From: an uncultured Clostridia bacterium
GTDB taxonomy: Bacteria > Bacillota > Clostridia > Christensenellales > Aristaeellaceae
DNA length: 64,000 nucleotides
Direction of reading: 5' to 3'
NCBI GenBank assembly: GCA_934647165.1
Contig: CAKUFA010000009.1
Coordinates: forward strand, 1-64,000
The notes beneath the pieces were generated by a model that made no database searches, was not told the origin of the DNA, and worked only from the letters and a program-made list of their open reading frames with translations. This document shows, piece by piece, positions 32,810 through 41,480 of the stretch; positions within the stretch are counted from its first letter, which is position 1, and each line of letters begins with the position of its first letter. A program made the position numbers and the translations under genes.

Positions 32810-34673
32810 AGCACGTGAAGCCAAGCGCGTTCGCCTGACAATGGCGCAGGCGCTGGTCCGATTCCTGGACAACCAGTATGTGGAGCTGGATGGTGAAGAA
32901 AATCGGTTTGTGAATAACATCTTTGGCGTATTTGGCCACGGATGCGTGGTGGGCGTAGGCCAGGCGCTTAGCCAGGGCGGTCATCATATCCGCTTTCTGC
33001 AGGGGAAAAACGAGCAAAACATGGCGCTGGCCGCTACGGCTTTTGCCAAGCAGAAGAACCGCCGGGAAATCATTCCCTGTGTGAGTTCCATCGGCCCTGG
33101 CGCCATGAACATGGTGACGGCTGCCGGCTGCGCCACAGCCAACCGCATCCCGCTGCTGCTGTTGCCGGGCGATACCTTTGCCTGCCGCCAACCGGATCCC
33201 GTGCTGCAACAGGCGGAATTCTTCCAAAGCTATGGGCAGACGGTGACGGACGCTTTTCGTGGCGTATGCCACTACTTTGACCGCATCGAACGGCCTGAGC
33301 AGCTGATGACCGCAGCCATGCATGCCATGCGCGTGCTGACGGATCCTGCCGACACGGGCGCGGTGTGCCTTGCTATGCCCCAGGACGTGGAAGGCGAAGC
33401 GTATGACTATCCAGAAAGCTTTTTTGCCAAGCGTGTGTGGCACATGGATCGCCGGGGCATGACCGACGGACAGGCGGAGCGTGCCATGGACATCCTGCGC
33501 AAAGCCAAACGTCCCATGGCCATTCTGGGCGGCGGCGTGCGCTACAGCGAAGCGGGAGACGCTTTCATCAAACTGTGTGAGAAAGCGAACATCCCCTTTG
33601 GCGAAACCCAGGCGGGCAAGGGAACTGTGAGCTGGCATCATCCGCTGAATATGGGCGGCATAGGTGTGACGGGCGGAAAAGCGGCTAACGTCATTGCCAG
33701 AGATGCAGATGTAATTCTTGCCGTTGGCACACGCCTGAGCGATTTTACGACATCGTCCAAGTGGCTGTTCCGGCAGGATGCGAAGGTGCTTGGACTGAAC
33801 ATCTGTCCCTTTGACGCGATCAAAATGGATGCGGAACCACTGATTTGTGACGCGCGGGAGGGACTTGAGAAGCTGACGGAGAAGCTTGACGGCTATCGCT
33901 CCACATGGAAGGATGAACCTGCCGCAGCACGCGCTGAGTGGGATGCGATTGTGGACGATTATTATGCCGCCGCGCCAGCAAAGGGACTTTCGCAAACACG
34001 GGCGTTGGGTGAGATCAACCGCTTTATGCAGCCGGGCGACATTGCCGTTGGTGCTGCAGGAAGCCTGCCTGGCGACATGCAGCGGCTGTGGCGCGCAGGG
34101 GACAGCGGCACCTATCACATGGAATACGGATTCAGCAACATGGGATATGAACCCAACGGCGCGTTAGGCGTGAAACTGGCCGCACCGGACAAAGAAGTAT
34201 ATACGTTCTTTGGCGACGGCAGCTACATGATGGCGCACAGCGAGCTGCTTACATGCGTGCAGGAGGGCCTTCGGGTACATTTCTGCCTGTTTGACAACAG
34301 TGGTTGGGGCTGCATTGAAAATTTGCAAAACAATCAGGGCAACGATACCTTCGGTACAGTGTTCCGCCGCCGCAACAGCACAACGGGCGAACTGGATGGC
34401 GATATACTTCCGATTGATTTTGCCATGAATGCCAGAGCCTATGGGCTGAAGACCTATACCATCCGCACGGTGGAGGAGCTGCAAAGTGCTTTGAAGGACG
34501 CGCTGACACAGCCGTTGCCGGTGCTCTACGACATCAAGGTGCTGCCCAAGTCCATGACGGACGGTTTTGAAAGCTGGTGGCGCGTGGGTGTGGCGGAAGT
34601 GTCCGAGCAGGAGCGCGTGCAAAAAGCCTACAAGAGTCTTGTTGAGCATGTGAAGGAGACCCGGGACTATTGA
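32802..34673 (+). CDS. iolD: 3D-(3,5/4)-trihydroxycyclohexane-1,2-dione hydrolase
   Basis: A 623-residue thiamine-diphosphate enzyme that opens the inositol ring. The N-terminal pyrimidine-binding domain has IFGVFGHGCVVGVGQAL. The central domain has LGGGVRYSEAG. The C-terminal PP domain has the ThDP/Mg motif GDGSYMMAHSEL...N. Length is near that of Bacillus IolD. The start at 32802 follows GGGGGG within the iolB end; the longer frame from 32727 lies inside iolB and is rejected. Confidence 0.93.
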   Translation: MPEAREAKRVRLTMAQALVRFLDNQYVELDGEENRFVNNIFGVFGHGCVVGVGQALSQGGHHIRFLQGKNEQNMALAATAFAKQKNRREIIPCVSSIGPGAMNMVTAAGCATANRIPLLLLPGDTFACRQPDPVLQQAEFFQSYGQTVTDAFRGVCHYFDRIERPEQLMTAAMHAMRVLTDPADTGAVCLAMPQDVEGEAYDYPESFFAKRVWHMDRRGMTDGQAERAMDILRKAKRPMAILGGGVRYSEAGDAFIKLCEKANIPFGETQAGKGTVSWHHPLNMGGIGVTGGKAANVIARDADVILAVGTRLSDFTTSSKWLFRQDAKVLGLNICPFDAIKMDAEPLICDAREGLEKLTEKLDGYRSTWKDEPAAARAEWDAIVDDYYAAAPAKGLSQTRALGEINRFMQPGDIAVGAAGSLPGDMQRLWRAGDSGTYHMEYGFSNMGYEPNGALGVKLAAPDKEVYTFFGDGSYMMAHSELLTCVQEGLRVHFCLFDNSGWGCIENLQNNQGNDTFGTVFRRRNSTTGELDGDILPIDFAMNARAYGLKTYTIRTVEELQSALKDALTQPLPVLYDIKVLPKSMTDGFESWWRVGVAEVSEQERVQKAYKSLVEHVKETRDY

Positions 34674-34713
34674 TTTGCCGAAACGGCATCAAGTTGAGGA
34701 GGTGCGCTTTTCC

Positions 34714-35613
34714 ATGAAACTGAATCCCGAAAAGGTAAAGCTGGCTATCGCGCCTATTGGCTGGACGAATGACGATATGCCCGAGCTGGGCGCGGAAAAT
34801 ACCTTTGAGCAGTGCGTGAGTGAAATGGCGCTTGCAGGCTTCAAGGGAAGTGAAATTGGCAACAAGTACCCCCAGGATGTGGCGGTGCTCAAGCACAAGC
34901 TGGATGTGCGCGGCATGTGCATTTGCAATGCGTGGTTCTCTACACTCTTTACCTCCCAGCCCTATGAGGTGACGGAGGAAGCCTTCATCCGCCATCGCGA
35001 CCGCCTGCATGCCCTGGGGGCAAAGGTCATCGGCGCCAGCGAGCAGGGCGACTCTATTCAGGGAAAACCCATCAATATCTTTGGCAATGAAAAGCCCGTG
35101 TACACCGAGGAAGAATGGAAAAAGGTGACGGAAGGCTTCAACCGCCTGGGCAAACTGGCAGCAGAAAAGGGCATGCGCTTGACCTGCCACCATCACATGG
35201 GCACCGGTGTGCAGACGGTGGAGGAAATCGACCGATTCATGGCTGAAACCGATCCCCGGTATGTAGGGCTGCTGTTTGACAGCGGTCACTTGACCTTCGC
35301 AGGTGTTGACCCTGTGCCGGTGCTGGAAAAATACATTGACCGGGTGTGGCACGTGCACCTTAAGGATGTGCGGCTGCCCATCCGTGATCAGGCGCGCAGG
35401 GAAGGTTGGAGCTTCCTCACGGCAGTGCGCAACGGTGTGTTTACGGTGCCCGGAGATGGCGACGTGGACTTTGCACCCATCTTTGATACCCTGGCCAAGC
35501 ATGACTATGCAGGCTGGGTGGTTGTGGAGGCGGAACAGGATCCTGCCAAGGCCAATCCCTTTGAGTATGCGGTGAAGGCGCGCAAGTATATTGCGGAAAA
35601 GACCGGACTGTGA
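34714..35613 (+). CDS. iolE: Inosose dehydratase
   Basis: A 299-residue TIM-barrel enzyme of the xylose-isomerase-like superfamily. It dehydrates scyllo-inosose to the dione used by IolD. Typical blocks are IAPIGWTNDDMPELG, TCHHHMGTGVQT, LLFDSGHLTFAGVDP and RVWHVHLKDVR, which hold the metal-binding Glu, Asp and His residues. The start at 34714 follows GAGGAGGTG by nine bases. It closes the iol operon: a strong terminator begins 20 bases after the stop. Confidence 0.92.
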   Translation: MKLNPEKVKLAIAPIGWTNDDMPELGAENTFEQCVSEMALAGFKGSEIGNKYPQDVAVLKHKLDVRGMCICNAWFSTLFTSQPYEVTEEAFIRHRDRLHALGAKVIGASEQGDSIQGKPINIFGNEKPVYTEEEWKKVTEGFNRLGKLAAEKGMRLTCHHHMGTGVQTVEEIDRFMAETDPRYVGLLFDSGHLTFAGVDPVPVLEKYIDRVWHVHLKDVRLPIRDQARREGWSFLTAVRNGVFTVPGDGDVDFAPIFDTLAKHDYAGWVVVEAEQDPAKANPFEYAVKARKYIAEKTGL

Positions 35614-35632
35614 GACCAAAATGAATATCATC

Positions 35633-35664
35633 AGGGATGCCGGACAGCTGGCATCCCTTTTTTC
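35633..35664 (+). terminator. Terminator of the iol operon
   Basis: A 9-bp perfect stem AGGGATGCC/GGCATCCCT with an 8-base loop, followed directly by T6. It ends 17 bases before the next start codon, leaving no room for a normal promoter between. Confidence 0.9.
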
Positions 35665-35680
35665 AAAAGGAGAGGAGCAA

Positions 35681-36385
35681 ATGAACGACCGCGAGCTAGC
35701 GCTTGCTTATGCGCCTATTATCCACTTTGATGAAGCGGAAACAATTCCTCTGCGTGCAGTGGGATATACCATTGCGCACAATACCATGCGTAGCGATTCA
35801 TTCCCGAAGCGTGAACTGACAGTACCGATCGGGGCATCCTGCGTTATTGAATATGCGTATTACTGGGATTATGATATCCAGCATATGTACGATTTAGAGC
35901 ACATTTGGATTACGGTGGGAGAAAAGGGCGAAGTAATGGATGCGGAAGGCAGCTTCCATGGACGATACCTGAAGCTTTTGCCGGCGCTTTCTTGTGTTAT
36001 CCCGCCGGAAAAAGGACACGTGCATGCCTTTTGCCAGCAGGGAAAGCATGCCTTTATGCCGGATGGACAACTATTTCGTCTTTTGCCGGATTGGAAAGAG
36101 GCGTGCAGCACTCAGGCGGGTGGCCCGGTGCTCATTGGCGGTCCCTTTGGTGGTGTTTATCAGCCAACGGAAGAAGATAACGCACTGAGCAGGCGCTATA
36201 TTCGCGAAACGCTGCGGTTTATGCCGACCATGCGTTTCACAAAAACGGTGGATGATTTTATAGCCGACGCTCCGGTATATCTTCCGTGGCTGCAGCTGAA
36301 AGAGGAAATTCCGGTGCGCATTCGCCGGGAATGTGATCGATTGCATACGCTGTATGCTGAAAAGGACGCAGGTGACCGTTTATGA
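35681..36385 (+). CDS. Protein of unknown function linked to glycan-degradation genes
   Basis: A 234-residue soluble protein with no signal peptide or membrane segment. I do not recognise the family. Visible features are YAPIIHFDEAETIPLRAVGY, an acidic-aromatic block EYAYYWDYDIQHMYDLEHIW, DAEGSFHGRYLKLL, two His-rich positions in GHVHAFCQQGKHAF, and GGPFGGVYQ. Conserved-looking Asp, His and Trp residues suggest an enzyme or a ligand-binding cupin-like fold, but this is a guess. The start has AAAGGAG eight bases upstream. It sits directly behind the iol terminator, and its stop overlaps the GH38 start (ATGA), so it belongs with the glycosidases downstream. Confidence 0.75.
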   Translation: MNDRELALAYAPIIHFDEAETIPLRAVGYTIAHNTMRSDSFPKRELTVPIGASCVIEYAYYWDYDIQHMYDLEHIWITVGEKGEVMDAEGSFHGRYLKLLPALSCVIPPEKGHVHAFCQQGKHAFMPDGQLFRLLPDWKEACSTQAGGPVLIGGPFGGVYQPTEEDNALSRRYIRETLRFMPTMRFTKTVDDFIADAPVYLPWLQLKEEIPVRIRRECDRLHTLYAEKDAGDRL

Positions 36386-39300
36386 TGAACATGGGAAGAC
36401 AGTTCCGCCAGCGCCAGTGGGCCTGGCAAGAGGAACTGAAGCAGCACTTGTATACCCCTGTGGCAGAAGTGGCCATGGAGGGGTTTGTGACAAAGGAACG
36501 TCTTTCAGTTGAACAGGCGCAGGCACATTCCTTTTTGCCTTTCTCGGAGGGAACGGCATGGGGCGGGTGCTGGGAATATGGTTGGTTTCGGGCAGATGTG
36601 ACACTGCCGGATGCGTGTGATGGCAGGCGTGTCGTGCTGTTGGGAAAACTTGGCGGCGAACAGCTGTATTATCTGAACGGCAAGGCAATTGGCTCTATTG
36701 ACAAAGGGCACGATTATGTGACGCTGACACGATGCGCCAAGGCGGGAGAAACCGTTCATTTGCTGGCGGAGAGCTATGCCGGCCACGGCGCTCGGTTGGA
36801 GGCTGCTACACCGTGCCCTCCGGAACGGCCGCCGATTCCGCCGACACCGGAACAGCAGTGTGTGATGGGGAAAAATGTTCTGGCCGTATGGAATGAGGAC
36901 GCTTATCAGCTGCTGATGGATGTGTATACCCTCACACAGCTGCTGAAGGTGTTGCCGGAAAAGAGCCTGCGCTATCAGCGGGTAGGCGCGGCGTTGCAGG
37001 CGTATGCGGATATTGCGGATTTTGAACTGCCCTATCAGGCACGGCACGAAAGTTTTCGAAAGGCGAGAGAAGCGCTTCGGGCTGCGCTTGGCTGTCACAA
37101 CGGTTCAACAGCGCCGCTGATGTGGCTCATTGGCCAGTCGCACATTGATCTTGCGTGGTTGTGGCCGCTGGAAGACACCTATCGCAAGAGTGTACGAACC
37201 TTCTCCAATCAACTGACGCTGTTGGATGAATATCCGGATTATCGCTATTTCTTGTGTGAGCCGGCTCTTTTGGAATTGCTGAAGGTGCAGAGCCCGGAAA
37301 CCTGGCAGCGGGTAAAGGAAGCCTGTGCCAGGGGACAAATTTTGCCAGAGGGCGGTTTTTATGTGGAGTGCGATACCAACCTGCCTTCCGGTGAAAGCCT
37401 GATTCGCCAGCTGCAATGGGGCAAACGATGGTTCCGAGAGGAGCTCGGCGTTGACACACAGGTGGGATGGCTGCCTGATTGCTTTGGCTTTTCCGCAGCG
37501 CTGCCACAGCTGCTCATTGGCCTTGGCATACCGTATTTTGGCACGCAGAAGCTGCAGCGCGCGGATCCGGAATGCGAAAAATTCCCCTACCATCACTTTA
37601 TTTGGGAGGGGATGGATGGCTCGGAGGTGCTGGGACTATCCTTCATGAAGGATAACGGCCCCATCGATCCGGTAAGCTTCAAGGAACGCTGGGAAAACAA
37701 CCGCGTGCAGGATACGGATATTGACACGTTGATTCATCCCTTCGGGTATGGAGATGGCGGCGGGGGTCCCACTAGGGATATGGTGGAATTGAGCCTGCGC
37801 CTTGGCGACCTGGAGGGGGTTCCGCGTTCGCAATACGGTGGTGTACGGGAATATTTTGAACACATTGCAGCACAGGGCGTTACCAACCGTTGGGTGGGGG
37901 AAATGTATCTGAGCTGGCACCGTGGCGTCTACACTTCTCAAAGACGCGCCAAAGCTCTGATGCGCCGCGCACAGGAATCCCTGCATGATGTGGAAGCCAT
38001 GATGGCTAAAACACCTGAAAGCCTTGTTCCAGGCGATGCGGAAATGGTACATGAGTGCTGGAGACAGCTGCTTTTCTGTCAATTCCATGATGTGCTGGGC
38101 GGCGTAGGCATCCATCGTGTTAATGCGGAGATGGAGCAGCAGCTGGAGAATATTATTGAGCAAACAGGAAAGATCACTGCGCGGCTTCGGCATGCGTTCT
38201 ATCGGGTGAATACGGCTGCGAAGGGAATGGTAGCTTACAACACCCTGCCTTGGACCCGAACGGAATGGGTGATGCTGGATGGCGAACCGCGCCTTATAAG
38301 CGTACCGGCGGACGGCGCGGCGAATGTGGAGGAAATTCTGCAGCCGCAGGATGCGTCCGTAAAGGAAACAGCAGAAGGATTTGTGCTGCAAAACGCTTTT
38401 TTGCGCGTACTGGTGGATCGGCAGGGCGTCATTACGTCCCTGGTGGACTTGGAAAACGGCTTACCTCTGATGCACCCCGGTCAAAAAATGAACGATTGGC
38501 GGCTGTATCGCAATGTGCAGGTTGTGTATGATGCATGGGAGCTGGATCGTGGCTGGGAGGAACAACGGCTTGGAAAGATGGAAACGGAAGTGACCATTGC
38601 CCGAAATACGCCGAAATGCTGCGAAGTACGCATTGCACGGCGCTTTGGTAGCAGTGCGTCCGTGCAGGTGATGCGCCTGTATGCTTCCTGCCGCCGGGTA
38701 GAATTTGAAACGGAGATTGATTGGCATGAGCGGCATCGCATGCTGAAAACCCATTTTGAAAGCAATATCCTGTCGGAAGAAGCGCTGCATGAGATTCAAT
38801 TCGGTTTCGTGGCGCGCCCGGCACACCGTTCTACACGTTTTGCATCCGACCGGTATGAGGTGTGCAATCATCGTTATTCAGCCCTGTGCGAGGCGAACCG
38901 GGGATTTGCCGTGCTCAATAACGGCAGTTATGGCATCAGCAGCAACCGGGGCGAACTGGCGTTGACGTTGCTTCGCGCCCCCGTTGTGCCGGATGCTCAA
39001 AACAATGAAGGACATCATTGCCTGACCTATGCGCTGTATCCATTTGCAACAGGGTTTGCGCAAAGCGGCGTCGTGAAGCAGGGGTATGCGCTCAACATGC
39101 CGTTGGTGCTGGAGAAAGGCTGCATGCCGGCCAATCAAGTGGGTTATACGACGGAGGATAGCGGTGTACTGCTGGAAACGATCAAGCCGGATGAAGAACA
39201 CGGCGGGATCATTTTGCGGCTGTATAACAGCCAACGAACGAGCGAAACGGTTACCCTGCGCCTGCCTTGCGCAGCGGAGCTGGAGGAATGCGGCCTTCCG

Positions 39301-39435
39301 GAAGCGGAAGGAAATCCTGTGGGCGAAGGAAGCGCTTTTCAACTGACCTTTGGTCCTTTTAAGGTGCGCACTTTCCGTGCACGCAGAAAAAATGAAGGAG
39401 AAAGGAACCATGAAGAAACTGATACTGTGCTTTGA
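36382..39435 (+). CDS. Glycoside hydrolase family 38 alpha-mannosidase
   Basis: A 1017-residue cytosolic alpha-mannosidase. A beta-rich N-terminal domain (about 1-230) is followed by the GH38 barrel with zinc ligands His254-Ile-Asp256 (GQSHIDLAWLWPLEDT) and the nucleophile Asp366 in GWLPDCFGFSAALPQLL. A central helical domain and C-terminal beta-sandwich (about 560-1010) complete the fold. No signal peptide, so it works on imported oligosaccharides. Its ATG overlaps the stop of the preceding gene by four bases, and its end overlaps the HAD gene by 26 bases. Confidence 0.92.
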   Translation: MMNMGRQFRQRQWAWQEELKQHLYTPVAEVAMEGFVTKERLSVEQAQAHSFLPFSEGTAWGGCWEYGWFRADVTLPDACDGRRVVLLGKLGGEQLYYLNGKAIGSIDKGHDYVTLTRCAKAGETVHLLAESYAGHGARLEAATPCPPERPPIPPTPEQQCVMGKNVLAVWNEDAYQLLMDVYTLTQLLKVLPEKSLRYQRVGAALQAYADIADFELPYQARHESFRKAREALRAALGCHNGSTAPLMWLIGQSHIDLAWLWPLEDTYRKSVRTFSNQLTLLDEYPDYRYFLCEPALLELLKVQSPETWQRVKEACARGQILPEGGFYVECDTNLPSGESLIRQLQWGKRWFREELGVDTQVGWLPDCFGFSAALPQLLIGLGIPYFGTQKLQRADPECEKFPYHHFIWEGMDGSEVLGLSFMKDNGPIDPVSFKERWENNRVQDTDIDTLIHPFGYGDGGGGPTRDMVELSLRLGDLEGVPRSQYGGVREYFEHIAAQGVTNRWVGEMYLSWHRGVYTSQRRAKALMRRAQESLHDVEAMMAKTPESLVPGDAEMVHECWRQLLFCQFHDVLGGVGIHRVNAEMEQQLENIIEQTGKITARLRHAFYRVNTAAKGMVAYNTLPWTRTEWVMLDGEPRLISVPADGAANVEEILQPQDASVKETAEGFVLQNAFLRVLVDRQGVITSLVDLENGLPLMHPGQKMNDWRLYRNVQVVYDAWELDRGWEEQRLGKMETEVTIARNTPKCCEVRIARRFGSSASVQVMRLYASCRRVEFETEIDWHERHRMLKTHFESNILSEEALHEIQFGFVARPAHRSTRFASDRYEVCNHRYSALCEANRGFAVLNNGSYGISSNRGELALTLLRAPVVPDAQNNEGHHCLTYALYPFATGFAQSGVVKQGYALNMPLVLEKGCMPANQVGYTTEDSGVLLETIKPDEEHGGIILRLYNSQRTSETVTLRLPCAAELEECGLPEAEGNPVGEGSAFQLTFGPFKVRTFRARRKNEGERNHEETDTVL

Positions 39436-39940
39436 TTGCGGTGATACATTGGTAGACGAAAGTACCCAGGTGTTTGCGGAAAACGGAGATGTATTGGAAG
39501 CACAGCCGATTCCCGGAGCGCTGGAAGCATTGAAGCAGTTTCATGCTGAAGGCTACCGCATTGCGCTGGTGGCAGACGGACGCGTGCAGTCCTTCCGCAA
39601 TATTCTGGGCAAGTTAGGTGTGTGGGATCTGTTTGAAACCCATACCATTTCTGAGGCAGTGGGCGAACTGAAGCCGAGCCCCAAAATGTTCAATACGGCT
39701 CGCATAGCCATGGGGCTAACGGAAGCGGATTTTTCTCGGATGGTGATGTTTGGCAACAACCGGCTGCGGGATATCAAGGGCGCAAACGGTGTGGGAATGA
39801 TTTCCGTGCTGCTGGATTACAGCCCACGCTATGTGAAGGAAGCAAGTCAACCGGACGAGGAACCGACCTATCTGACCAAAACACCGGCGGAATGGCCTGC
39901 TTTGATTGAGCAGTTGGAGGCACAAGCGGAAAAAGCATAA
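39410..39940 (+). CDS. HAD-superfamily hydrolase
   Basis: A 176-residue phosphatase-like protein. Motif I is CFDCGDTLVDE with nucleophile Asp9 and Asp12. Motif II is probably LVADGR, motif III the Lys in LKPSPKMF, and motif IV lies in MVMFGNNRLRDIKGAN. There is almost no cap domain. The start at 39410 follows AAGGAGAAAGGA inside the GH38 gene. In this context it may dephosphorylate a sugar phosphate (inference). Confidence 0.82.
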   Translation: MKKLILCFDCGDTLVDESTQVFAENGDVLEAQPIPGALEALKQFHAEGYRIALVADGRVQSFRNILGKLGVWDLFETHTISEAVGELKPSPKMFNTARIAMGLTEADFSRMVMFGNNRLRDIKGANGVGMISVLLDYSPRYVKEASQPDEEPTYLTKTPAEWPALIEQLEAQAEKA

Positions 39941-40013
39941 CAAAAACCGGCGGCGCTGCCTATGCCTGCGAATAGCGGGAAAGGGCAGCGCCGAACGGGG
40001 AAAAGGAGAAATC

Positions 40014-41423
40014 ATGGCAAAAAAAGCAGCATGGGAGCGCGCGGCAAGCATTGCGCCAAGTCCACGCCAGCTTGCATGGCAGCAGCTGGAGTTTTATGCC
40101 TTTATTCACTTTGGCGTGAACACATTCACAGACAGCGAGTGGGGCGACGGAACGGAACAGCCGGATGTGTTCTGCCCGGAAGCGCTGGATACGCGGCAAT
40201 GGGCGCGGGAAATCAAGAATGCCGGCATGCGGGGAATCATCCTGACATGCAAGCATCACGATGGGTTTTGCCTGTGGCCAAGCCGCTATACGGATCACTG
40301 TGTGCGTGCTTCCAAATGGCGCGGCGGACAGGGAAATGTGGTGCGGGAAGTGGCGGAGGCCTGCCGTGCAGAAGGGCTGCGCTTTGGGGTGTACCTTTCA
40401 CCGTGGGACAGGCACGAAAAAACGTATGGTTCCGGAAGGAAATATGATGACTTTTTTGTGCACCAGCTAGAGGAACTGGCTGGAGACTATGGGGACATCT
40501 TCTGCTTTTGGTTTGATGGCGCCTGCGGCGAGGGTGCAGACGGCCGCAAGCAGTATTATGACTGGGAACGCTACTATGCCACTATCCGACGTCTTCAGCC
40601 GGGAGCTGTCATCAGTGTGTGCGGCCCGGATGTTCGTTGGTGCGGTAATGAGGCAGGGCATTGCCGGCCAAGCGAATGGAGTGTTGTGCCTGCTCAGCTG
40701 AGAGATGCGGAGCGCATAGCGTCTCTTTCCCAGCAAGCGGATGATCGTGCTTTTGCACGCCTTGTGCGCAGTGAAGAAGAGGATTTAGGCAGCCGCAAGG
40801 CCATCCGTGAAAAAAAAGAGCTGGTGTGGTATCCGGCGGAGGTCAATACCTCTATCCGCCCGGGATGGTTTTATCATTCGGCAGAGGATGCACAGGTGCG
40901 CACGCCGGAAGAACTGTTTGATATCTATCTGAAAAGCGTGGGCGGCAACGCAGCTTTCCTGCTGAACATTCCGCCGGACAGGAGAGGACTGCTGGCGGAC
41001 GCTGACGTGCAATGTCTCCGAACGCTAGGCAACTATGTCCGCGATTTGCAGCAAGGGCCTGGGATGGCGGTTGATCGCATCATGGCAGACACATGGATGG
41101 AGGAGCATCCTGTGGAAATGGCACTGGACGATGGGGAAAACAACTGGTGGCAGGCAGAACGCGGACATGAGACCGCCTGCATTACCCTGCATTTTGCGGA
41201 AAAGATACCGGTTCATTATGTGACATTGATGGAACAGCTGACTGTCGGACAGCGCATTGAAGCAGGAGAAATTTTGCTGGATGGCACACATGCGGCGGAC
41301 TTCACTGTGGTGGGGCATAAACGCATTTGTTCGATTGAAGCGAGAGAGGCATCCACCGTGACGATTCGCATAACCGCCTCACGATTGGAACCGACGCTGC
41401 AATTCATCTGTGTGCAGGGATGA
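40014..41423 (+). CDS. Glycoside hydrolase family 29 alpha-L-fucosidase
   Basis: A 469-residue enzyme with the GH29 barrel: FIHFGVNTFTDSEWGDG, LTCKHHDGFCLWPSRYT, GVYLSPWDRHE and FCFWFDGACGEG, where the Asp of WFDG is the nucleophile. From about residue 350 there is a beta-sandwich (IMADTWMEEHPVEMALDDGENNWW, cut into galactose-binding-like blocks). No signal peptide, so it is intracellular. AAAAGGAG lies six bases upstream of the ATG. It follows the HAD gene after 73 bases. Confidence 0.9.
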   Translation: MAKKAAWERAASIAPSPRQLAWQQLEFYAFIHFGVNTFTDSEWGDGTEQPDVFCPEALDTRQWAREIKNAGMRGIILTCKHHDGFCLWPSRYTDHCVRASKWRGGQGNVVREVAEACRAEGLRFGVYLSPWDRHEKTYGSGRKYDDFFVHQLEELAGDYGDIFCFWFDGACGEGADGRKQYYDWERYYATIRRLQPGAVISVCGPDVRWCGNEAGHCRPSEWSVVPAQLRDAERIASLSQQADDRAFARLVRSEEEDLGSRKAIREKKELVWYPAEVNTSIRPGWFYHSAEDAQVRTPEELFDIYLKSVGGNAAFLLNIPPDRRGLLADADVQCLRTLGNYVRDLQQGPGMAVDRIMADTWMEEHPVEMALDDGENNWWQAERGHETACITLHFAEKIPVHYVTLMEQLTVGQRIEAGEILLDGTHAADFTVVGHKRICSIEAREASTVTIRITASRLEPTLQFICVQG

Positions 41424-41480
41424 CGCGGCAGGGAAACACATGCTTCGGCGCGAAGAGAATTTACCGGAGGGTGATGCAAG

